Source: Candidatus Eisenbacteria bacterium RBG_16_71_46
Lineage (GTDB): Bacteria > Eisenbacteria > RBG-16-71-46
DNA length: 38,270 bases
Direction of reading: 5' to 3'
Assembly: GCA_001780165.1 (NCBI GenBank)
Contig: MFFQ01000096.1
Span: 13,747 to 52,016 of the forward strand
Position numbers and translations under genes: made by a program. The notes under the pieces were generated by a model that had not been told where the DNA came from, searched no databases, and saw only the letters and a program-made list of their open reading frames with translations. Position 1 is the stretch's first letter. Every line of letters starts with the position of its first letter. Shown here piece by piece: positions 32,723 to 38,270 of the stretch.

Positions 32723-32752
32723 TCAGTACACGCAATGCTCCCATGATGTCAA
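32723..32752 (-). promoter_or_regulatory. Sigma70-type promoter of the HTH gene
   Basis: A perfect TTGACA -35 is followed by an 18-base spacer and TACTGA, preceded by TG. The predicted leader of about 38 bases includes GGAG before the ATG at 32678. The surrounding DNA is less GC-rich than the genes. Confidence 0.55.
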
Positions 32753-32810
32753 TCACGAGCCGATTGCGATCGTCATTGAAATGTCATGCCGCGTCGCGAT
32801 CGGATGTCGG

Positions 32811-33773
32811 TCAGGCGACGAATACGAAGTGTTCGCATTCCGTCATACCGCAATCCGTCAACCACCGACGCCAGGGCTCGCGGGCGATGGCGGACATGAG
32901 CACCAGGACCAGGGGCGGCTCGAGCGTCTCGAGCAACGCCGGGTGCGGGCGGCGCGCCTCGGCGGCGTGGATGGACAGGCCCAGCGGGCGCAGCGCGGCG
33001 CGCCAGGTCGCGAGGCTGGAGCCGACACCGAGCAGCGTCACCCGTCGCGCCTGCCGCAGGAACCCGCGGGCGAGAGCGTCGCATTTGAGTGCCAGGAACG
33101 CCTCGCGCGAGTAGCGCGGGTCGCGCCGCGTCGCGCTGCGGGGATGCTGGCGCCAACCGTAGAGGGTTTCGGGGCGCTTGGCGAAGCGCGCGCCGGCGTC
33201 GAGCAGCCGCAGCCACAGGTCGAGGTCCTCGGCCCATCCGCGCTCGCGCCAGCCGCCGACGTGCTCGATCCAGGAGCGGCGCATGACCGCGCTTCCGTGG
33301 GCGAGAGGGCTGTCGATCAGTGCCTCGCGTGCCATCGCCTCGTGGTCGAGCAGCGCGTTGTGCCACGCCGCCCAGCGCCGCATGCCGAGGCCGCAGCCCG
33401 CCGCGGGGAACAGGCGCACGCGGCAGCCGACCACGGCGAGGCGCGGGTGGGCGACGAGCGTGGCGCGCTGGATCTCGAAACGCCGGCAGTGCGAGACGTC
33501 ATCGGCGTCCTGGCGGGCGAGCATGGGCGCCCGGGCTCGGGCGCGCGCCGTCTCGAGCGCCGCGGGAAGCCCGCGCGGCGGAGTGTGAAGCACCGTGAGT
33601 CGCGGCTCGCGCGCGGCGGCGCGGTCCAGCGCCTCGCCCGACCCGTCGGTCGAGCCGTCGTCCACCGCGATCACCTCGAAGTCCCGAAAGGTCTGCCGCC
33701 ACAGCGAGGCGAGCGACGCTTGGAGATAGGGCAGCGCATCTCGCACCGGCAGGAGCGCGGACAGGGCGGGCAC
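32811..33773 (-). CDS. Family 2 glycosyltransferase (GT-A fold)
   Basis: 320 residues from a GTG at 33773. It begins ALSALLPVRDALPYLQASL and has VIAVDDGSTDGSGEAL (nucleotide-sugar binding Asp pair near residues 38-39), the metal-binding QDADDVSH region where GT2 enzymes have D-x-D, and GWAEDLDLWLRLLDAG with the ED of the catalytic base. The C-terminal 90 residues (from about 230) are an additional domain with a Rossmann-like GVGSSLATWRAAL. It has no membrane helices. It likely adds a sugar to a surface polysaccharide or lipid. It stands alone and divergent from the NDH-2 gene with only 56 bases between their start codons. The GTG lies eight bases after a TAGAGT box and lacks a Shine-Dalgarno. 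Confidence 0.9.
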   Translation of the reverse strand: MPALSALLPVRDALPYLQASLASLWRQTFRDFEVIAVDDGSTDGSGEALDRAAAREPRLTVLHTPPRGLPAALETARARARAPMLARQDADDVSHCRRFEIQRATLVAHPRLAVVGCRVRLFPAAGCGLGMRRWAAWHNALLDHEAMAREALIDSPLAHGSAVMRRSWIEHVGGWRERGWAEDLDLWLRLLDAGARFAKRPETLYGWRQHPRSATRRDPRYSREAFLALKCDALARGFLRQARRVTLLGVGSSLATWRAALRPLGLSIHAAEARRPHPALLETLEPPLVLVLMSAIAREPWRRWLTDCGMTECEHFVFVA

Positions 33774-33781
33774 GGCGACGG

Positions 33782-33787
33782 ACTCTA
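33782..33787 (-). promoter_or_regulatory. -10-like box TAGAGT of the glycosyltransferase gene
   Basis: TAGAGT on the minus strand ends eight bases before the GTG at 33773, so the predicted leader is 0-2 bases. It is back-to-back with the NDH-2 promoter 27 bases away. Confidence 0.4.
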
Positions 33788-33813
33788 CCAGAAGCCGCCG
33801 AGCTCGGTGAGCG

Positions 33814-33822
33814 TGCTATCGT
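33814..33822 (+). promoter_or_regulatory. Extended -10 promoter TGCTATCGT of the NDH-2 gene
   Basis: TGC plus TATCGT ends seven bases before the ATG at 33830. The predicted start falls at or next to the start codon, which suggests a leaderless mRNA. Confidence 0.5.
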
Positions 33823-33829
33823 GCAGCCC

Positions 33830-35233
33830 ATGGCACGCGAACGGCTCTTGATACTCGGTGGCGGATTCGGCGGTCTCGACGTGGTGCGCGAGGTGGGCCG
33901 CTCGCGCGCCGCGCGCGAGCACTGGGACACGGTGCTCGTCGACAAGGAGAACTTCTTTCAGTTCAACCCCCTGCTTCCGGCGGTGGCGGTCGGCGCGGTC
34001 GAGACGCGCCACATCGTCTACCCGCTGCGCCAGATGGCGCGTCATCATCATGTCCGCTTCCTCAAGAACAAGGCCCGCCGCATCGACCTCGAGCGCCGCG
34101 AGGTCCTGCTCCACAACGACCTGGTCGAGCGCTTCGACGTGCTGGTGGTCGCGGTCGGCAGCGTCACCGAGTACTACGGCATTCCCGGAGCGGTCGAGCA
34201 CACGCGCCCGTTCAAGACCATCGTCGACGCCATGATGCTGCGCGCGCGCGTCGTGGAGCTGTTCGAGATGGCCGAGCAGGCGCGCACGCCGGAGCAGCGC
34301 CGGCGGCTGTTGACCTTCACGATCGTCGGCGGCGGGGTCACCGGCGTCGAGGTGGCGGCCGAGTTGATGGACATGGCAGGCGAGACGCTGCTGCCGCGCT
34401 ACCCCAGCCTCCAGCGCGAGGACCTCGCGGTCACGGTGATCGAGGCCGACACGCGGCTCGTCAATACCGCGCGCCCCGAGCACTCGGAATACGTGCGGCG
34501 CTTCCTCGAGCGCCGTGGAGTGCGAGTGCGGCTGGGGTCGGCGGTGGCGAGAGTCGAGCCCAAGCGGATTCACTTCGCCGACGGCGGAAGCCTCGAGGCA
34601 TTCAGCATCGTCTGGACCGCCGGGGTCGGTCCGCCGGAGCTGGTGCGGGCGCTCCCGCTCGCGCACGCGGATGACGGTCGCGTGCGGGTGGACGGCCGGC
34701 TGCGCGCGCTGGACAGCCAAGGGCGGGCGCTCGACCACCTCTACGTGATCGGCGACTCGGCGGCGGTCGAGCGTGACGGCGGCCGCTACCAGCCGCGGCT
34801 GGCCCAGACCGCGGTGGCGACCGGGGGCTACGTCGGACGCGCGCTGGTGGCCGCCGCCGAGGGGCGCGAGATCGAGCCCTTCGGCTTCAAGGAGACCGGC
34901 TACATCATCTCCCTCGGACAGCACAGCTCGGTGGTGGATCTGTTCGGCATCCCGCTCTCGGGCCGGCTGGCGTGGCTGCTGTGGGCGGCGGCCTATCTGG
35001 TCAAGATGGTGGGCTTCCGCAAGCAACTCGAGGTCGGACTCGACCACCTGACGCACCTGGTATTCGATCACGACTCGTCGCAGATCATGAACCGGCGGCA
35101 GGTGCTCTCCGACGAGGAGCTGAATCTCTCGCTGAAGGGCGTCGAGGGCGACGGCGGCTCCGCGGCCGCTCCCGGCGGCGCAGCATCGGCGCCCGCGTCC
35201 CGCCGCGCCCAAGCGACGCCGCGCGCGCGTTAG
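33830..35233 (+). CDS. ndh: Type II NADH dehydrogenase (NDH-2)
   Basis: 467 residues from the ATG at 33830; the GTG nine bases upstream would put the start inside the promoter region. It transfers electrons from NADH to quinone at the membrane surface without pumping protons. FAD binding is at RLLILGGGFGGLDVV (residues 5-19) and LYVIGDSAA. NADH binding is at TIVGGGVTGVEVAAEL. QPRLAQTAVATGGY is the conserved helix near the quinone site. The C-terminal LAWLLWAAAYLVKMVGFRKQ followed by the VGLDHLTHLVF helix is the membrane-association region. A Ser/Ala/Arg-rich tail of about 35 residues is extra. The next gene encodes a transhydrogenase, which fits a shared role in NAD(P)H balance. Confidence 0.9.
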   Translation: MARERLLILGGGFGGLDVVREVGRSRAAREHWDTVLVDKENFFQFNPLLPAVAVGAVETRHIVYPLRQMARHHHVRFLKNKARRIDLERREVLLHNDLVERFDVLVVAVGSVTEYYGIPGAVEHTRPFKTIVDAMMLRARVVELFEMAEQARTPEQRRRLLTFTIVGGGVTGVEVAAELMDMAGETLLPRYPSLQREDLAVTVIEADTRLVNTARPEHSEYVRRFLERRGVRVRLGSAVARVEPKRIHFADGGSLEAFSIVWTAGVGPPELVRALPLAHADDGRVRVDGRLRALDSQGRALDHLYVIGDSAAVERDGGRYQPRLAQTAVATGGYVGRALVAAAEGREIEPFGFKETGYIISLGQHSSVVDLFGIPLSGRLAWLLWAAAYLVKMVGFRKQLEVGLDHLTHLVFDHDSSQIMNRRQVLSDEELNLSLKGVEGDGGSAAAPGGAASAPASRRAQATPRAR

Positions 35234-35293
35234 CGCAAGGACCCGCCGGTCGGCGGCCCGGACGGGGGCCGCTTGGCCCGCCCGCCCGGGCGC

Positions 35294-35299
35294 GATACA
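35294..35299 (+). promoter_or_regulatory. -10 box TACATT of the sthA gene cluster
   Basis: TACATT, the same hexamer as at 24303. The predicted leader of about 30 bases contains GGAGG four bases before the ATG at 35338. Confidence 0.4.
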
Positions 35300-35337
35300 T
35301 TCCGGCGGTTCCCCTCGATCCTGCGGGCGGAGGTGCG

Positions 35338-36762
35338 ATGCCGGAGTTCGATTTCGTCGTGCTCGGGAGCGGTCCCGCGGGGCAGCGCGCCGCGGTGCAG
35401 GCTGCCAAGCTCGGGCGGCGCGTGGCGGTCGTGGAGCGGCGGCGCGACGTCGGCGGTGTGTGCATCAACACCGGCACCATCCCCAGCAAGACCCTGCGCG
35501 AGGCGGTGATCGACCTGTCCGGGCTGCGCCAGCGCGTGCTCTACGGCGCCTCCTACCGTGCCAAGACCGAGATCCGGGTCGAGGACCTGTTCGTCCGCAC
35601 CGACAGCGTGATGAAGCGCGAGCGCGAGGTCATTCGCGCGCAGTTGCTGCGCAATGGCGTCGAGGTGGTCGAGGGCGAGGGCCGCTTCGCCGGGCCCCAC
35701 GAGGTCGAGGTGGACGACGGCGAGACCCTGCGCCGGCTCAGCGCCCCCGTCGTGCTCGTCGCCGTCGGGACGGTGCCGGGCATTCCCTCCGGGATCGAGG
35801 TCGACCACGAGAACGTGCTCACCAGCGACGACGTGCTCGCGATGGGCCGGCTGCCGCGCTCGATGGCGATCGTCGGCGCCGGCATCATCGGAGTCGAGTA
35901 CGCCACGATGTTCAGCGTGCTCGGGATCGAGGTGACGTTGTTCGACAAGCGCACCGAGCTGCTGGACATGGTGGACCGCGAGCTGGTGGACGCGCTCACC
36001 TACCACGCGCGCCAGAGCGGCATGACGGTGCGGCTCGGCGAAGAGGTGGAACGGCTCGATACCGGCGGCGGGCGCGGCGTCGAGCTGGTGATGAAGAGCG
36101 GCAAGCGCCTGGCGACGGAGATGGTGATGGTGTCGGCCGGACGTCAGGGGGCGACCGCGGGTCTGGCGCTGGAGAAGGCGGGGCTCGCCGCCGACGCGCG
36201 CGGCCGCCTGACGGTCAACGAGCACTATCAGACGGCGGTGCCGCACATCTACGCGGTGGGCGACGTCATCGGCTTTCCGGCGCTCGCCTCGACCAGCAGC
36301 GAGCAGGGCCGCCTCGCCGCGTGCCACGCCTTCGGGCTGCCGGCGATCACGTTCCCGGGCCTCTACCCCTTCGGGGTCTATTCGATTCCCGAGCTGGCAT
36401 GGGTCGGCCCGACCGAGGTCGAGCTGACGGCCAAGGGCGTGCCCTACGAGACCGGGATCGCCCGCTACAGCGAGATCGCGCGCGGCAACATCCTCGGCGA
36501 CCTCACCGGGATGCTCAAGCTCATCTTCCACATCGAGACGCGCCGGGTCCTGGGGGTGTGGTGCATGGGGACCCAGGCGACCGAGCTGGTGCACATCGGC
36601 CAGGCGGTGATGGCGCACGCCGGAACGCTCGACTACTTCGTCGACAGCGTGTTCAACTATCCCACGCTGGCCGAGTGCTACAAGGTCGCCGCGCTCGACG
36701 GCTTCAACAAGCTGCACGACTTGAGCCGCGTCGGCGCCCGCGGCGGCCCCAAGGAGACCTGA
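35338..36762 (+). CDS. sthA: Soluble Si-specific NAD(P)+ transhydrogenase
   Basis: 474 residues. It is an FAD enzyme that exchanges hydride between NADPH and NAD in the cytoplasm. It belongs to the pyridine nucleotide-disulfide oxidoreductase family: VVLGSGPAGQRAA (FAD, residues 7-19), then GVCINTGTIPSKTLREAV. Here only the first Cys (C42) of the usual CxxxxC is kept, with Thr47 at the second. That loss of the redox disulfide, together with NTGTIPSKTLREA, marks the transhydrogenase branch and excludes lipoamide dehydrogenase or glutathione reductase. MAIVGAGIIGVEYA binds the nicotinamide nucleotide, and YAVGDVIGFPALAST closes the FAD site. The C-terminal dimerisation domain ends YFVDSVFNYPTLAECYKVAA. 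GGAGG precedes the ATG. Confidence 0.92.
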   Translation: MPEFDFVVLGSGPAGQRAAVQAAKLGRRVAVVERRRDVGGVCINTGTIPSKTLREAVIDLSGLRQRVLYGASYRAKTEIRVEDLFVRTDSVMKREREVIRAQLLRNGVEVVEGEGRFAGPHEVEVDDGETLRRLSAPVVLVAVGTVPGIPSGIEVDHENVLTSDDVLAMGRLPRSMAIVGAGIIGVEYATMFSVLGIEVTLFDKRTELLDMVDRELVDALTYHARQSGMTVRLGEEVERLDTGGGRGVELVMKSGKRLATEMVMVSAGRQGATAGLALEKAGLAADARGRLTVNEHYQTAVPHIYAVGDVIGFPALASTSSEQGRLAACHAFGLPAITFPGLYPFGVYSIPELAWVGPTEVELTAKGVPYETGIARYSEIARGNILGDLTGMLKLIFHIETRRVLGVWCMGTQATELVHIGQAVMAHAGTLDYFVDSVFNYPTLAECYKVAALDGFNKLHDLSRVGARGGPKET

Positions 36763-36766
36763 CCCG

Positions 36767-37186
36767 ATGATCGTCACCGCCGAACTCGCCCTGCAGACGG
36801 TCGAGGGCACGGGCCTCGCGTTCGAGGCCCGTGTCGCCGGCCACTCCCTGACGTTCGACAGCGGCGCCACGGCCGAGGCCCCGACGCCGATGCAGGTGGT
36901 GCTGGCCGCGGTCGGCGGCTGCACGGCGATGGACGTCATCAGCATTCTGCGCAAGAAGCGCCAGCAGGTGACCGGCTACGAGCTGGTGGTCACCGGCGAG
37001 AAGGCGGAGGAACACCCCAAGGTGTTCACCCGCATCGAGGTCCTGCATCGGGTGCGCGGGCACGACATCAGCCCGGCGGCGGTGGAGGACGCGATCCGGC
37101 TGAGCGATTCCAAGTATTGCTCGGTGCACGCCATGCTGGAGGCCTCGGTGAAGCTGTCGAGCCGCTTCGAGATCCTCCCGGCGTGA
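36767..37186 (+). CDS. OsmC/Ohr-family protein
   Basis: 139 residues, four bases after the sthA stop, with AGGAG in the sthA tail as the ribosome-binding site. OsmC-fold proteins are small homodimers, many of them thiol peroxidases for organic hydroperoxides. The two conserved cysteines are here: C52 in VGGCTAMDVISILRKKR and C118 in KYCSVHAML. Residues 35-50 give the AEAPTPMQVVLAAVG approach to the first Cys. The sequence is closer to the YhfA/OsmC-like subgroup than to Ohr; the substrate is unproven. It sits between sthA and a VOC-family gene, with a four-base overlap to the latter, so it is very likely cotranscribed and tied to redox protection. Confidence 0.9.
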   Translation: MIVTAELALQTVEGTGLAFEARVAGHSLTFDSGATAEAPTPMQVVLAAVGGCTAMDVISILRKKRQQVTGYELVVTGEKAEEHPKVFTRIEVLHRVRGHDISPAAVEDAIRLSDSKYCSVHAMLEASVKLSSRFEILPA

Positions 37187-37647
37187 GCGGAGGCGCGCCC
37201 GGCCGGCCGCGCGAGGCCCGGCCCTCGGAGCCCGGGACCGACCGCTTCGGCCTCTCCGAGCTGATCCTGCGGGTGAAGGACGTGCCCCGCGCGGTGGCGT
37301 TCTACCGCGACGTGGTCGGTCTTGCGGTGGAGCGGGTGGACGGGCCGACCTGGGCGTGGCTGTGGACCGGCGCGCCCGGCGCGTTGCCGCGGCTCGGGCT
37401 CACGAGCAAGCCGCTGTCCTTCGGCGCTGCCCATTGCGGCGGCCCGGCGCATTTCGCGATCGCGGTGCCGCGCGCGGCGATCGCGCGGGAGAAGGCGCGG
37501 CTCGAGTCCTTGGGGCTTGCGGTCGAGGGCCCGGTGCGCTTCGAGAGCTGGCGGGCGGATTCGATCTACTTCAGCGACCCGGACGACCACCGGGTCGAGC
37601 TGTGCGGGTTCGAGCACCTGGACCACGCGCGAACGGGGGACGCCTGA
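37183..37647 (+). CDS. VOC-superfamily (glyoxalase/dioxygenase-like) protein
   Basis: 154 residues from the GTG at 37183 that overlaps the OsmC-like stop codon in GTGA. After a Pro/Gly/Arg-rich N-terminal extension of about 24 residues comes the VOC fold: [38 protein letters not shown], then the second half from [20 protein letters not shown] to [18 protein letters not shown]. The second-half pattern ([13 protein letters not shown]) gives candidate metal ligands His and Glu, while the first half starts LILRV without a ligand His, so this is not a glyoxalase I with a complete metal site in one chain. Function is unknown. It is coupled to the OsmC-like gene and followed by fumC one base after its stop. 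Confidence 0.85.
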   Translation: MSGGAPGRPREARPSEPGTDRFGLSELILRVKDVPRAVAFYRDVVGLAVERVDGPTWAWLWTGAPGALPRLGLTSKPLSFGAAHCGGPAHFAIAVPRAAIAREKARLESLGLAVEGPVRFESWRADSIYFSDPDDHRVELCGFEHLDHARTGDA

Positions 37648-37648
37648 G

Positions 37649-38270
37649 ATGGCCGAGTTCCGGATCGAGAAGGACACGATGGGAGAGATGAAGGTTCCCG
37701 CCGCCGCGCGCTACGGGCCCCAGACCCAGCGCGCGGTCGAGAACTTCCCGATCTCGGGTGAGCCGATGCCCGCGGTCTTCATCCACGCCCTGGGCCTGAT
37801 CAAGGCCGCGGCGGCGCGGGTCAACGCCGCGCTCGGACTGATGGAGCCGGCCCTGGCGCGGGCGATCGAGCAGGCGGCGCGCGAGGTGGCCGACGGCCGC
37901 TGGGATGCCGAGTTCCCGATCGACGTGTTCCAGACCGGGAGCGGCACCAGCAGCAACATGAACGCCAACGAGGTGATCGCCCACCGCGCCGCCGAGATCC
38001 TCGGCCGCGCGGTGCACCCCAACGACGACGTCAACCGCGGCCAGAGCAGCAACGACGTCATCCCCACCGCGCTCCACGTGGCCGTGGTGCTGGAACTCGA
38101 GCAGCGGCTGCTGCCGGCGCTCGAGCGCCTGCGCGAGGTGCTGGAGCGCAAGGCGCGGGAGTTCGACGGCGTGATCAAGACCGGGCGCACCCACTTGATG
38201 GACGCGACGCCGATCCGGCTTGGCCAGGAGTTCGGCGGCTACGCCGCCCAGGTGACGCACGGCATCGGGC
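37649..38270 (+). CDS. fumC: Class II fumarate hydratase, 3' end outside the window
   Basis: The first 207 residues are present. It interconverts fumarate and malate in the citric acid cycle. It starts [20 protein letters not shown], with the family's DTMGE and [17 protein letters not shown]. The first conserved region of the fumarase/aspartase superfamily is [21 protein letters not shown], followed by [21 protein letters not shown] and [23 protein letters not shown] split by a turn. [13 protein letters not shown] and [11 protein letters not shown] distinguish it from aspartase only moderately; the METK-like [10 protein letters not shown] start and overall wording favour fumarase. One base separates it from the VOC-family stop. 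Confidence 0.92.
   Translation, partial: MAEFRIEKDTMGEMKVPAAARYGPQTQRAVENFPISGEPMPAVFIHALGLIKAAAARVNAALGLMEPALARAIEQAAREVADGRWDAEFPIDVFQTGSGTSSNMNANEVIAHRAAEILGRAVHPNDDVNRGQSSNDVIPTALHVAVVLELEQRLLPALERLREVLERKAREFDGVIKTGRTHLMDATPIRLGQEFGGYAAQVTHGIG

Overview
The window is very GC-rich (about 70%) chromosomal DNA, densely coding on both strands. No tRNA or rRNA gene, CRISPR array, phage module or complete insertion sequence is visible. Several secreted proteins end in a FlgD-type Ig-like domain (the NPSRG...WDG...GLYFVR pattern), and others end in a P-x-[LM]-P-x-W-G / hydrophobic helix / RRR tail related to IPTL-CTERM. With the GC content and the metabolic genes, this suggests an uncultured Gram-negative lineage such as Candidatus Eisenbacteria or a relative in the FCB/Latescibacterota neighbourhood. 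The taxonomic guess is inference.

Layout. 1-6.7 kb is a cell-surface region: a truncated DUF2079 membrane protein, a tail-anchored protein with a zincin-like HENGH motif, a 14-repeat FG-GAP/VCBS propeller protein, and a small tail-anchored protein. 6.9-11.2 kb is an RND efflux pair (lipoprotein adaptor plus pump), the pump split by a single-base frameshift. 11.5-16 kb holds a thioredoxin-fold protein without its CxxC, a periplasmic helical protein built from two copies of one unit, a DUF2723-type membrane protein interrupted by an in-frame amber codon, and another tail-anchored secreted protein. 16.0-16.9 kb has no convincing intact gene but contains a well-formed three-way-junction RNA structure.

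16.9-21.6 kb is a tightly coupled aspartate-family operon: small ORF, thrB, thrC, hom, lysC. The four enzyme genes overlap by ATGA at every junction. It meets a convergent secreted archaemetzincin gene with an 11-base overlap. 22.4-24.8 kb carries a FlgD-tailed secreted protein, an unknown small protein and a DUF3465 protein. 25.1-27.75 kb encodes an orphan hybrid histidine kinase-like protein whose kinase core looks dead while its last receiver and HPt domains look intact. An MFS transporter follows.

29.1-32.3 kb is the oxidative pentose phosphate set gnd-zwf-pgl. After a transposase-like HTH protein and a glycosyltransferase come NDH-2, a soluble transhydrogenase, an OsmC-like protein, a VOC/glyoxalase-like protein and the start of class II fumarase. 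Together gnd-zwf-pgl (NADPH production), SthA (NADPH/NADH exchange) and NDH-2 (NADH oxidation) form a coherent redox-balancing neighbourhood.

Two features of gene expression recur. Five genes have a TAnnnT -10-like box 6-10 bases before the start codon, which predicts leaderless or nearly leaderless mRNAs. Four promoters share the extended -10 form TGCTAnnnT. Genes with longer leaders carry clear Shine-Dalgarno sequences, so both initiation modes appear to be in use.
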